64,000 nucleotides of DNA, taken from the NCBI RefSeq assembly GCF_007830455.1, contig NZ_VLLB01000007.1, forward strand, positions 1 through 64,000, read 5' to 3'. The notes beneath the pieces were generated by a model, which was not told the origin of the DNA, made no database searches, and saw only the letters and a program-made list of their open reading frames with translations. Each line of letters begins with the position of its first letter. The stretch's first letter is position 1. Origin of the DNA: Pseudoduganella lurida. GTDB lineage: Bacteria; Pseudomonadota; Gammaproteobacteria; Burkholderiales; Burkholderiaceae_D. Made by a program: the position numbers and the translations under genes. This document shows positions 30,657-38,504 of the stretch, in pieces.

Positions 30657-32116
30657 TCCTTGTCCGACTGGTCGAGGAACAGGGCGGGCAGATACAGCGC
30701 GAGTCCCGCCAGCACCGTGAACGCAAATGTGCGGGTGAAATTGAACATCAGGGGAATGGCATTGAGTACCACCGTCGTGATGATCAGCCCCTTGGCGATG
30801 CCGCGGTACCTGCCGCCGGCACCCAGCTTGCCGTAGACGCCCCGCGACGAGCCGGTGGTGCCGAACTGTTTCGGGAACCACGCCTTCATCTGGTCGAAGG
30901 CGACCGGCGTCGAGCGCGACCAGGTCAGTTCGTCGGCCGTCATTTCCGCGGCCAGCGACGATTGCGAATGCTCGAATTCCATCACGCGCGCCTGGTCGCC
31001 TTTCTGCACCCGCCAGTTGAAGGCGCCCGCCGCATACGTGACGCGCGCGGTGTAGTCATGGCGCTTGCGGAAGGCCACGCTGCCGAGGCGGGCCTTGTCA
31101 TCCTGCCACTGCGGCCATTCGTCCAGCACCTCCGAGCGCTGCCAGCCTTCATCCGTCTCCACCAGCCAGGTAAAGCCGCGTCCCGGCGCGAACAGCAGGT
31201 ATTCGGTCCAGCTTTCGCCGTCCTCGTCGGCGCGGCGCAGCACGCCGATCACCGTCAGCGGCTGGTTGCCCAGCGTGCCGGCGGTACCCAGCGGCAGCTT
31301 GGTCGGCACCACGGCCAGCCCTTCGCCGGCGCGCAGCACCTTGATCTGCGGGCTGGCGGCATCGAGCTGGGTCTGGCAGCCCACGCACACCAGATTGGCC
31401 GTCATGCCGGGCAGGTAGTCGAGCGAGGCGCCGCAGGACGGGCAGTCGAGCTTCGTCAGCCTGCCCCGGTAGCGGCCGGCGCTGCGCAGGATGGCATCAT
31501 CTTCGCGCAGCAGCTGCATGCCCAGCGCCTCGAGCGTGACGGCGCTGCCCGTGTAGACCAGCGGCTTGTCGCCGTCCGAATAATCGAGCGTGACGAAGCG
31601 GTTGTTGGTGCGCAGGTCCGCCACTTTCGCCTGCCAGCCTGCGCCGACACGGAAGGGCAGCTCGCCCTGGCCGCCGGTGCAGCGCGCCGTGCGTACATCG
31701 GCCGCCGTGTAGCGTTCGCCCGCGACCGTGTACTGGTTGCCGGGGCGGAGCGCGTCGAACGCCGGCAGGGTGTCGCTGCTGTCCTGCACCGTCGTGATGG
31801 TGTACTGGCCGGACGCATCGCCCAGCCAGCCGTTGGCGCCATCGTCGAACAGCAGGTACCACTCGTTCCACAGGCCGGCGTCATACGCCAGCTGGATGCG
31901 GCCGATCACCGTGAACGGACGGTTGGCGAGCTGGCCCGCCGCGCCCAGCTGGATCGGCGAATAGTCCTCCAGTACCTCGGCGATCTTGCCGAGGTTGCGC
32001 ACGGCCGCTTCGTCCTTCAGCACGCCGGTGAGGCAGAACTCGCACACGGCCATCACGGCCGCATGCGAGCGGAAGCGCACCTCGGCGCCGCAGCCGGGAC
32101 AGGAAACCGTGATCAA
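30653..32116 (-). CDS. DUF4178 protein with two zinc ribbons and C-terminal membrane anchor
   Basis: A 487-aa protein with a duplicated plan: CPGC...CEFC zinc ribbon near 5-29, then a DUF4178 beta-domain (PFTVIGRIQLAYDAGLWNEWYL near 67-88); second ribbon CPSC...CVGC near 225-250, then a second DUF4178 domain (PLTVIGVLRRADEDGESWTEYLL). The C-terminus has two hydrophobic segments (GLIITTVVLNAIPLMFNF, FAFTVLAGLALYLPALFL). DUF4178 has no established activity. The start appears to be TTG32116, since no in-frame ATG fits; a 17-bp tandem repeat lies just upstream. Downstream it overlaps the 54-aa gene by 4 bp. Confidence 0.9.
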   Translation of the reverse strand: MITVSCPGCGAEVRFRSHAAVMAVCEFCLTGVLKDEAAVRNLGKIAEVLEDYSPIQLGAAGQLANRPFTVIGRIQLAYDAGLWNEWYLLFDDGANGWLGDASGQYTITTVQDSSDTLPAFDALRPGNQYTVAGERYTAADVRTARCTGGQGELPFRVGAGWQAKVADLRTNNRFVTLDYSDGDKPLVYTGSAVTLEALGMQLLREDDAILRSAGRYRGRLTKLDCPSCGASLDYLPGMTANLVCVGCQTQLDAASPQIKVLRAGEGLAVVPTKLPLGTAGTLGNQPLTVIGVLRRADEDGESWTEYLLFAPGRGFTWLVETDEGWQRSEVLDEWPQWQDDKARLGSVAFRKRHDYTARVTYAAGAFNWRVQKGDQARVMEFEHSQSSLAAEMTADELTWSRSTPVAFDQMKAWFPKQFGTTGSSRGVYGKLGAGGRYRGIAKGLIITTVVLNAIPLMFNFTRTFAFTVLAGLALYLPALFLDQSDKE

Positions 32117-32122
32117 CGGTGC

Positions 32123-32167
32123 GCTTTCATCGACCCTTTGCTTTCATCGATCCTTTGCCTTCATCAT
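32123..32167. repeat. 17-bp tandem repeat (about 2.6 copies) in the SPFH-DUF4178 gap
   Basis: GCTTTCATCGACCCTTT (32123-32139) and GCTTTCATCGATCCTTT (32140-32156) are followed by a partial third copy that runs into the SPFH stop codon. Read on the minus strand each unit carries GATGAAAG, a potential ribosome-binding element before the TTG start of the DUF4178 gene. Confidence 0.8.
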
Positions 32168-33195
32168 CCGATCAGCTTCTTCAGCAGCTCCGCCTTGGTG
32201 CTGTCGTAGTCGGCCGCGGAGATCAGGCCCTTGTCCAGCAGGCCCTTGAGTTTTGCCAGGCGGGCCTCGATCGAATCGTCCGCCACCGGGGCCGGTGACG
32301 CCTGCGGTGCGGTCGGTGCCAGGGATGCGCCCACGGCCTGGCCCATCGCCTGGCCGATCGTCACGCCGGCACCCAGGCCCGCGCCGATGCCGGCGATGCC
32401 GCCTTCGTTCTGCGCCGCCAGCGGGATCGCGGTGGCCGTCTGGAAGCGGGTGAAGCCGGCCATCTTGTCGTTCGACAGGCCGCCCTTCATGCCGGCCGAA
32501 ATGCGCTCGTCCAGCGCCGCCTGCAGTTCCTCCGGCAGGCTCACGGAAGCGACGTTGAATTCGTCGAGCCCCAGGCCGTAGCGGCCGAACGCATCGGCGA
32601 GATCGCCCTTGATCTCCTGCGCCATCAGCGCCTGGTTGGCGGCCATGTCGAGGAAGGCGGTGTTCGAGCTGCCCAGCGAGCTGGCCATCGTCGCCAGCAT
32701 GATGCCGCGCAGCTGGTCCTCGACCTGGTCACGGGTATAGGCCTCGCGCGTGCCGCTGATCTCCGTGAAGAACTTGCGGGCGTCCAGCACGCGGTATGAA
32801 TACATGCCGAAGGCGCGCACGCGGATCATGTCGAAATCCTTGTCGCGGATCGTGATCGGCTGCGGCGTGCCCCACTTGCGGCCGGTCTGCACGCGGGTGC
32901 TGAAGAAGTACACATCCGACTTGAACGGCGAGTCGAACAGCTTGTCCCAGTTCTTCAGGTTGGTCAGCACGGGAAGCGTTTGCGTGGTGAGCTTGTGCGT
33001 GCCGGGGCCGAACACGTCGGCGATCTGGCCTTCGTTGACGAACACCGCCACCTGCGATTCGCGCACCACCAGCACGCCGCCGTTCTGGATCTCGAAATCC
33101 TGCATCGGGAAGCGCCACGCCAGCACGCCTTCCTCGTCCTCGTTCCACTGCAGGACGTCGATGAACTGCTTCCTGATAAAGCTGCCGATACTCAT
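32164..33195 (-). CDS. SPFH-domain protein with C-terminal SHOCT motif (YdjI / virion-core-like family)
   Basis: A 343-aa protein. It starts MSIGSFIRKQFIDVLQWNED, as in the bacterial 'virion core protein'-like SPFH family, followed by the SPFH/band-7 core (VFVNEGQIADVFGPGTHKL, ITIRDKDFDMIRVRAFGMYSYRV). A Gly/Ala-rich linker near 275-300 leads to a C-terminal SHOCT motif (RLAKLKGLLDKGLISAADYD). SPFH proteins form oligomeric scaffolds at membranes; SHOCT motifs occur in many membrane-associated bacterial proteins. ATG33195 was chosen; the upstream open frame lacks similarity. It lies between DUF350 (14 bp) and DUF4178 (47 bp) in the operon. Confidence 0.9.
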   Translation of the reverse strand: MSIGSFIRKQFIDVLQWNEDEEGVLAWRFPMQDFEIQNGGVLVVRESQVAVFVNEGQIADVFGPGTHKLTTQTLPVLTNLKNWDKLFDSPFKSDVYFFSTRVQTGRKWGTPQPITIRDKDFDMIRVRAFGMYSYRVLDARKFFTEISGTREAYTRDQVEDQLRGIMLATMASSLGSSNTAFLDMAANQALMAQEIKGDLADAFGRYGLGLDEFNVASVSLPEELQAALDERISAGMKGGLSNDKMAGFTRFQTATAIPLAAQNEGGIAGIGAGLGAGVTIGQAMGQAVGASLAPTAPQASPAPVADDSIEARLAKLKGLLDKGLISAADYDSTKAELLKKLIG

Positions 33196-33209
33196 GCGGG
33201 CCTCCGTAC

Positions 33210-33596
33210 TTACGAAATGCAGGCGGCGTTGATGCCGCCGATGGACAGGGAGATCGTGCCGAGCAGCGCGCCGAAGGCGCTGTTGCCGGATTCGATCTGG
33301 TCTTTCGCCATGTTCAGGGCGCGCGTGGCGACGGCATAGGCGAGGGCCTGCACGACCATCGCACCAAACGCCCACGCGAAGAATTCCTGGTAGTTCGCCG
33401 TGTGCAGCAGGCCCGATGCGATGGTGAGCGAGAAGCCCAGCAGCGCGCCGCCCAGCGACAGTGCCGCCGCATGATTGCCCTGGCGGATCAGCAGCACTTC
33501 GTCATACGGCGTCATCCACGTGTAGGCCTTGAAGAACACGGCCAGCAGCGCGGCGGCGATGGCCAGGTGGATCAGGTAGTTGGCGACTGCGAACAT
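33210..33596 (-). CDS. DUF350 (YjfL-like) membrane protein
   Basis: A 128-aa protein with four predicted membrane helices (about 4-23, 43-63, 70-90, 105-126), a duplicated two-helix unit as in DUF350. Family members such as E. coli YjfL occur with PspA-like and glutathionylspermidine-synthase-like genes (yjfIJKLMC), an earlier link between DUF350 and polyamine metabolism. First gene of the minus-strand operon, 52 bp from the divergent aminopropyltransferase gene. Confidence 0.88.
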   Translation of the reverse strand: MFAVANYLIHLAIAAALLAVFFKAYTWMTPYDEVLLIRQGNHAAALSLGGALLGFSLTIASGLLHTANYQEFFAWAFGAMVVQALAYAVATRALNMAKDQIESGNSAFGALLGTISLSIGGINAACIS

Positions 33597-33648
33597 GGCT
33601 TATAGTGTCGTTGCTATCGATGAAAGATGATAATCCAGCCACGGGCCA
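33597..33648. promoter_or_regulatory. 52-bp divergent control region of the polyamine/SPFH cluster
   Basis: The whole cluster must be controlled from this short gap or from promoters inside the first codons. It is AT-richer than its surroundings (TTATAGTGTCGTTGC, GATGAAAGATGATAATCC); GATAAT at 33628-33633 could be a -10 element for the plus-strand gene. Such a tight gap suggests co-regulation of both arms. No operator palindrome stands out. Confidence 0.45.
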
Positions 33649-35160
33649 ATGACCAAAAAGATTCTGATCCTGTCCGTGTTCGTGGTGGCGTCGTGCGGGC
33701 TCGCGTATGAACTGATCGCCGGCGCCCTGTCCAGCTACCTGCTGGGCGACTCGGTGCTGCAGTTCTCCACCATCATCGGCTGCTACCTGTTCGCCATGGG
33801 CGTCGGCGCGCACCTGTCCAAGTACGTGAAGGACGAACACGTGCTGGCCCGCTTCGTGGACGTGGAACTGGCCGTGGGCCTGGTCGGCGGCGTGTCCGCC
33901 GCGCTGCTGTTCCTCACCTTCTCGTGGATGGCCGCGCCGTTCCGCCTGCTGCTGTACGTGCTGGTGTTCCTGATCGGCGCGATGGTGGGCATGGAGGTGC
34001 CGCTCGTGATGCGCGCGCTGAATGCACGCCAGACGGGCTTCGCCGAAATCGTCAGCCGCGTGCTCACCTTCGACTACCTGGGCGCGCTGGCCGTCTCGCT
34101 GCTGTTCCCGCTGGTGCTGGCACCCTACCTGGGGCTGGTGCGCACCGGCTTCCTGTTCGGCATGCTGAACATCGGCGTGGCGCTGTGGACCATCCACGTG
34201 TTCCGCGCGGAGCTGGGCAACCTCGCGGGCCGCACCCTGCGTGCCTGCGGCGTGCTGGCGGTGCTGGCCTTCGGCTTCGCCAGCGCGGACCGCATGACGC
34301 ACTTCGGCGAACACGGCCTGTTCGGCGACGAGATCGTGTATGCCACCAGCACGCCATACCAGCGCCTGGTGATCACGCGCTGGAAGGACGACACGCGCCT
34401 GTACATCAACGGCAACCTGCAGTTCTCGTCGCGCGACGAATACCGTTATCACGAGGCGCTGGTGCATCCCGTGATGGAAAAACTGCCGTGGGCGCGCCGC
34501 GTGCTGGTACTGGGCGGCGGCGACGGGCTGGCGCTGCGCGAGATCCTGCGCTATCCGAACGTCCGGCAGGTGACGCTGGTCGATCTCGATCCGGCGATGA
34601 CGAATGCGTTCAGGGCGCGCGCCGAGCTGGTGGCGCTGAACCACGGATCCTTGTCCGATCCGCGTGTGAAAATCCTGAACGCGGATGCCGCGCAGTGGCT
34701 GGAACACACGGCCGAGATGTTCGATGCGGTGATCGTCGACTTCCCCGATCCGTCCAGCTTCGCGCTCGGCAAACTGTACTCGGTGCCGTTTTACGGGATG
34801 GTACGGCATCACATGGCGGCGCATGGCCTGATGGTGGTGCAGTCCACCTCCCCCTTCTTCGCGCCGCATGCCTTCTGGACGGTCGATGCCACGCTGCGCG
34901 AAGTCGGCCTGCGCACCTCGCCGTACCACGCCTACGTGCCGTCGTTCGGCGAATGGGGCTTCATCATCGCTTCGCCGCAGGCGGCTTACCAGCCACCCAC
35001 GTCATACCGCATGCCGATGCGCTTCCTCGATGCGGCCACCACCGCCGAGATGTTCCGCTTCCCGGCCGACATGCAGCCCCTGACGATGGCGCCCAACCGC
35101 CTCGACACGCAATCGCTGGTCCACGCGTTCGAGCAGGACTGGCGCAGGACGATCCGCTGA
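33649..35160 (+). CDS. membrane-embedded polyamine aminopropyltransferase (SpeE-like)
   Basis: A 503-aa protein. Residues 1 to about 210 hold seven or so membrane helices (ILILSVFVVASCGLAYELIA, TIIGCYLFAMGVG, LLLYVLVFLIGAMVGMEVPL, and so on). Residues about 225-470 form a spermidine-synthase domain with YHEALVHP near 267, SAM-fold loop VLVLGGGDGLALREIL at 286-300, acidic VDLDPAM near 311, and catalytic VIVDFPDP with Asp364 and Asp367 (DSTDP in soluble SpeE). It should transfer aminopropyl from decarboxylated AdoMet, supplied by the divergent speD, to an amine at the inner membrane. Acceptor unknown. Followed by the flavoprotein gene after 30 bp. Confidence 0.92.
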   Translation: MTKKILILSVFVVASCGLAYELIAGALSSYLLGDSVLQFSTIIGCYLFAMGVGAHLSKYVKDEHVLARFVDVELAVGLVGGVSAALLFLTFSWMAAPFRLLLYVLVFLIGAMVGMEVPLVMRALNARQTGFAEIVSRVLTFDYLGALAVSLLFPLVLAPYLGLVRTGFLFGMLNIGVALWTIHVFRAELGNLAGRTLRACGVLAVLAFGFASADRMTHFGEHGLFGDEIVYATSTPYQRLVITRWKDDTRLYINGNLQFSSRDEYRYHEALVHPVMEKLPWARRVLVLGGGDGLALREILRYPNVRQVTLVDLDPAMTNAFRARAELVALNHGSLSDPRVKILNADAAQWLEHTAEMFDAVIVDFPDPSSFALGKLYSVPFYGMVRHHMAAHGLMVVQSTSPFFAPHAFWTVDATLREVGLRTSPYHAYVPSFGEWGFIIASPQAAYQPPTSYRMPMRFLDAATTAEMFRFPADMQPLTMAPNRLDTQSLVHAFEQDWRRTIR

Positions 35161-35190
35161 GCGCCACCGGGCTTCACTGAGGAATACACC

Positions 35191-36825
35191 ATGCAACGCC
35201 GCTCCTTCCTGCGCTGGACCGCCGCCCTGGGTGGCGCGGGTGCCGCCGCCGCTGCCGGCATTGCCGCCTATGGTCGCTGGCGCGAAATCACGCCCGTGCT
35301 GCACTCCCCGGGTCGCGACGAAGGCCACTATCTGCGGGACCTTCATTTGCGTGATCATCCTGCTTTGCCCGCGCCCACGAAAGTCATCGAAACGGACGTG
35401 GCGATCCTCGGCTCCGGCATCGCCGGGCTGACGGCCGCGTGGAAGCTGCGCCGCGAAGGCCTGCAGGACGTGCTGATGGTGGAAGGACCCGAACGCTTCG
35501 GCAATGCGGCCGGCGGCAGCCATGGTGCGCTGGTATTCCCCACCGGCGCCCACTACCTGCCGGTGCCGCCGCTGGAGTGCCTGCATGTGCGGCACATGCT
35601 GTACGACCTGGGCATCATCACGCGCGACCCCTACGGCCAGAAGCCCGCGTACGACGAACGCCTGCTGCTGCATGCGCCGCACGAACGCCTGCTGTACGGC
35701 GGCCGCTGGCAGGAAGGCATCGTGCCGCGCGAGGGCGTGCCGGCCGCCGAACTGGCCGAACACAAGCGCTTTTTTGCCGAGATCGACAAGCTGCGCCTGC
35801 AGCGCGGTGCCGACAACCGCAAGGTGTTCACGCTGCCCTCCGTGAATGCCTCGACCGATCCGGCGTGGCGGGCGCTCGATGCGCAGACCTTCGCTGCATG
35901 GCTCAAGGCGAACGGCTATCGCTCGCCCACGCTGCTGTGGTACCTCGATTACTGCTGCCGCGACGACTACGGCACCGGCAGCGACCGCGTGTCGGCCTGG
36001 GCCGGCCTGCATTATTTTTGCGCCCGGGGTGGCGAAGCGGCCAATGCCGCGGCGGGCGCCTGGCTCACCTGGCCCGGCGGCCTGCAGCCGCTGGCCGCGC
36101 AACTGGCCGAGCGGGGTGGGGCGCAGCGGATCGCCGGCACCGTTGCCAAGGTGCGGCAGGTGGCAGGACGCGTCGAGGCGCTGTGCTTCACGCTGGAAGG
36201 CGGCAAGCCCGTGACGTATCTGGTGCGGGCCCGCAAGGCCATCTGCGCGATGCCGCTGCTGGTGGCGGGCCGCATCGTCGAGAACATCGCGCAGTACGGC
36301 TTCGATCCGTCGCGGCACCTGCCGGCATACGCGCCATGGCTCGTCACGAATTTTTTACTGAACGGATTCCCCGAGGAGCTGCCGGAGGCGCCGCTGTCGT
36401 GGGACAACGTGGTGCACGGCACGCAGGGACTTGGCTACGTGGTCTCCACGCACCAGGACATCCGCGTCACGCCGCCGCCGCAGACGGTGTTCACGAGCTA
36501 CCTGGCGCTGGCCGACCGCTCGCCGGCGGAAGCGCGCAAGTGGATGCAGTCCGCGTCCCCGGAAGCGCTGCTGGCGCTGGCCATGACCGACCTGCGCGCC
36601 GCGTACGGCAATGCGTTCGAGGACAGCGTCATACGTGCCGATATCACCTTGCGCGGGCATGCGATGGCCGCGCCGGTGCCCGGCTTCCTGTCCAACGCCG
36701 GCGTGCAGAACCTGCGCAACGTGGATGGCCCGATCCTGTTCGCCCATGCGGACCTGAGCGGCTTCTCCGTGTTCGAGGAGGCGTCGTGGTGGGGCTGGCA
36801 GGCGGCGCTGCGGGCGCTGGAATGA
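35191..36825 (+). CDS. Tat-type FAD-dependent amine-oxidase-like oxidoreductase
   Basis: A 544-aa flavoprotein. The N-terminus QRRSFLRWTAALGGAGAAAA has the twin-arginine pattern (RRSFLR) and a hydrophobic run, so Tat export to the periplasm is likely. The FAD dinucleotide motif is AILGSGIAGLTAAWKLRREG near 70-90; GGAVVFPTGAHYLPVP-like GGSHGALVFPTGAHY follows. The C-terminus VDGPILFAHADLSGFSVFEEASWWGW resembles the flavin-contacting end of amine oxidases. Downstream of the aminopropyltransferase in a two-gene arm, so a polyamine or its product is the inferred substrate. No direct evidence for this. Confidence 0.85.
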   Translation: MQRRSFLRWTAALGGAGAAAAAGIAAYGRWREITPVLHSPGRDEGHYLRDLHLRDHPALPAPTKVIETDVAILGSGIAGLTAAWKLRREGLQDVLMVEGPERFGNAAGGSHGALVFPTGAHYLPVPPLECLHVRHMLYDLGIITRDPYGQKPAYDERLLLHAPHERLLYGGRWQEGIVPREGVPAAELAEHKRFFAEIDKLRLQRGADNRKVFTLPSVNASTDPAWRALDAQTFAAWLKANGYRSPTLLWYLDYCCRDDYGTGSDRVSAWAGLHYFCARGGEAANAAAGAWLTWPGGLQPLAAQLAERGGAQRIAGTVAKVRQVAGRVEALCFTLEGGKPVTYLVRARKAICAMPLLVAGRIVENIAQYGFDPSRHLPAYAPWLVTNFLLNGFPEELPEAPLSWDNVVHGTQGLGYVVSTHQDIRVTPPPQTVFTSYLALADRSPAEARKWMQSASPEALLALAMTDLRAAYGNAFEDSVIRADITLRGHAMAAPVPGFLSNAGVQNLRNVDGPILFAHADLSGFSVFEEASWWGWQAALRALE

Positions 36826-36884
36826 CTTGCGCTCGCTGACATGCCAGCAGGCGATTCGAATCGCGATCGACGCATCACTGGTCT

Positions 36885-37004
36885 CATAGACTATCGCTTA
36901 AGCCGTATAAACAGCAATCTATGGCTAAAAGAATGAAAGGATAAGTCATAGATTTCGCTTTATGCGCCATAAAAATTCATCTATGCTTGGGGGTAAACCA
37001 TAGA
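36885..37004. promoter_or_regulatory. operator array of the hipB-like gene: CATAGA / TCTATG half-sites
   Basis: Half-sites alternate: CATAGA (36885), TCTATG (36919), CATAGA (36947), TCTATG (36980), CATAGA (36999). The first two pairs make two direct copies, 62 bp apart, of a 39-40-bp element that also shares TCGCTT and ATAAA cores. The segment is strikingly AT-rich. It is a probable multi-site operator for the XRE protein encoded just downstream, like the multiple HipB sites ahead of E. coli hipBA although of different sequence. Confidence 0.65.
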
Positions 37005-37022
37005 GTTCGCCCCGCCGTCGTC

Positions 37023-37355
37023 ATGCCCAAGAAGCTATTGCCCCCCATCGCAACGCCCACACTCGTGCAGGAACGCCTGACGAGCTGGGGTAGATGCATC
37101 CTGAACGAACGCCTGCGCCAGCGCATCAAGGTCGCCGACCTGTGTGCCAGGGTCGGCGTTTCCGAGGCTACGCTGCGTCGGCTGGAGCGCGGTGACCCCG
37201 GTGCGGCCGTGGGCACCTATCTGACGGCGCTTCTCGTGCTGGGCGTCTTCGATGACGCCGTGCCGGCGTTGCCGCAATCACTCATGCTGGCGTCCGGCCA
37301 GCGGCGGGTGAAGTCCACCCGGCAGGAGCGCGAGCATGATGCGGATTACTTCTAG
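37023..37355 (+). CDS. XRE-family regulator, HipB-type antitoxin homologue
   Basis: A 110-aa DNA-binding protein. A helix-turn-helix lies at about 33-58 (IKVADLCARVGVSEATLRRLERG), followed by a dimerisation segment. ATG37023 was chosen (an in-frame start at 36987 would overlap the operator array). Its 3' end overlaps the start of a hipA fragment in another frame, the usual hipB-hipA arrangement. With the toxin destroyed, it is now an orphan repressor, perhaps regulating other targets or itself. Confidence 0.82.
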   Translation: MPKKLLPPIATPTLVQERLTSWGRCILNERLRQRIKVADLCARVGVSEATLRRLERGDPGAAVGTYLTALLVLGVFDDAVPALPQSLMLASGQRRVKSTRQEREHDADYF

Positions 37356-37512
37356 GCCCCTGTATATCTACCTGCAGCGCCCCGATACCGGCGAGTGGAT
37401 CACCGCGGGACGCTAAGTGGATGGCATGTTCCGCTATGCGCCAAGTTATGCGGACGCCGGCCTGGCATGGTCGATTGACACAATCAATCTGCCCTTCCGG
37501 GCCCGTCACTGA
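37336..37512 (+). pseudogene. hipA N-terminal remnant
   Basis: Reading from ATG37336 gives RPLYIYLQRPDTGEWITAGR then a TAA stop (37414-37416); the same frame continues VDGMFRYAPSYADAGLAWSI, then DTINLPF and a TGA at 37510-37512. This matches the N-terminal subdomain of HipA kinases (YVYLQ..TGEWV..GR, then F.Y..SY....WSIDPVNLPL) with a few codons lost at the stop. The roughly 370-residue kinase body is missing; the convergent ArsR gene begins here. A broken hipBA toxin-antitoxin locus. Confidence 0.8.
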
Positions 37513-37847
37513 GCCCCATCGCCCTCATGCAGCATCGCATCCAGCGCATCGAAGCGGCTGTCCCATAGTTGACGGTTCAGGGCCACCCAGTCCGCCAGCA
37601 CATCCAGCCCGCGGCGGTCCATTTCGCAGATGCGCACCCGGCCCACCTTGCGGGTCTGCAGCAGGCCGCACGCTTGCAGGATGCGCACGTGCTGCGAGAT
37701 GGCCGTCAATGTGACGCCCAGCGCCTGTGCCAGCGCGCTGACCGACTGCGGCCCCTGCAGCACGATGCGGTGGATGGCGCGCCGGGTGGCGTCGCCGAGG
37801 GCGGCGAGCACGTCATCGGCCTCGGTCATCGGCATGGCCGGTGTCAT
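37506..37847 (-). CDS. ArsR-family winged-helix regulator
   Basis: A 113-aa regulator: VLAALGDATRRAIHRIVLQG, QALGVTLTAISQHVRILQACGLLQTRKVGRVRICEM is the standard ArsR helix-turn-helix and wing. No metal-binding ELCVCDL-type cysteines were seen, so it is of the non-metal SRPBCC-linked kind. It overlaps the SRPBCC gene by 4 bp (ATGA) and is second in the pair. Its C-terminal end abuts the hipA remnant, which ends within its stop region. Confidence 0.9.
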   Translation of the reverse strand: MTPAMPMTEADDVLAALGDATRRAIHRIVLQGPQSVSALAQALGVTLTAISQHVRILQACGLLQTRKVGRVRICEMDRRGLDVLADWVALNRQLWDSRFDALDAMLHEGDGAQ

Positions 37848-38323
37848 TCGGGCTCCTCCAGCGCCGCCTGCAGCTGGTCGAGCAGCTGCTGCCAGCCGGC
37901 GCGGCGCAGTTCGGGACCATCGGCGCCGTCGAAGAACGCGGCCTGGTGGGTGAACAGCAGCCGTGTCGTGCCGCCGGCCGTGGCGGTGAACTCGAAGGTG
38001 TGCACCGAAGCCGAAATCCTCTGGCCGCCGATGGCCATCGTGGCGGCAGCGACGATCCGCCGGTCCGGTACCAGGTCGAGGAACACGCCATCCGATGCCA
38101 GGCTGACGCCGGCGAACGGCGAGCCGGCCTTGAAGCGGTAGCGCGCCTCCTCGCGCCCGCCCACCTCGAACTGCATCGTGAACTGCTCGACCTCGTGATG
38201 CTCGCCCTCGGCGAACCAGCGCTGCTTGCGGCGCGGGTCGGCAAACGCGGCGTACACGCGCTCCGGCGCGGCAGGGAATGCGCGCTCGATGGTGAAGGTG
38301 TCGAACTGGGCTGGACCCGTCAT
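37844..38323 (-). CDS. SRPBCC / AHSA1-domain protein
   Basis: A 159-aa START-like fold protein: FTIERAFPAAPERVYAAFADPRRKQRWFAEG at the N-terminus (in segments) and GWQQLLDQLQAALEE at the C-terminus are typical of AHSA1/CalC-like proteins that pair with ArsR regulators. They bind hydrophobic ligands; no specific role known. It shares an operon with the ArsR gene. Confidence 0.88.
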   Translation of the reverse strand: MTGPAQFDTFTIERAFPAAPERVYAAFADPRRKQRWFAEGEHHEVEQFTMQFEVGGREEARYRFKAGSPFAGVSLASDGVFLDLVPDRRIVAAATMAIGGQRISASVHTFEFTATAGGTTRLLFTHQAAFFDGADGPELRRAGWQQLLDQLQAALEEPE

Positions 38324-38336
38324 GATCGTCTCCTTG

Positions 38337-38400
38337 CTGAAGTTGGGACTTCAGTATTTGCCGCCAGCTCGCGAAAGTCAAGTGACAACTTCAGTTTTAG
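38337..38400 (-). promoter_or_regulatory. candidate ArsR operators upstream of the SRPBCC-arsR operon
   Basis: CTGAAGT-TGGG-ACTTCAG (38337-38354) is an inverted repeat with 7-bp arms, and a second ACTTCAG lies near 38390. The first is 14 bp upstream of the SRPBCC start codon. The arrangement fits auto-repression by the ArsR protein. Confidence 0.5.
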
Positions 38401-38504
38401 CAACGCCGAGCTATGCTTAATCGGTATAGCCCTGGCGCGATAAGCCATATTTCCCGGAGGGGCGACGGCGGTACACTGGCGCCCTCCCTCTCTCCCTGGC
38501 CGCC

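Noticed and set aside
37282-37509. Small minus-strand frames over the hipA remnant
   Set aside because: The plus-strand translation matches the HipA N-terminus; the antisense frames show nothing.
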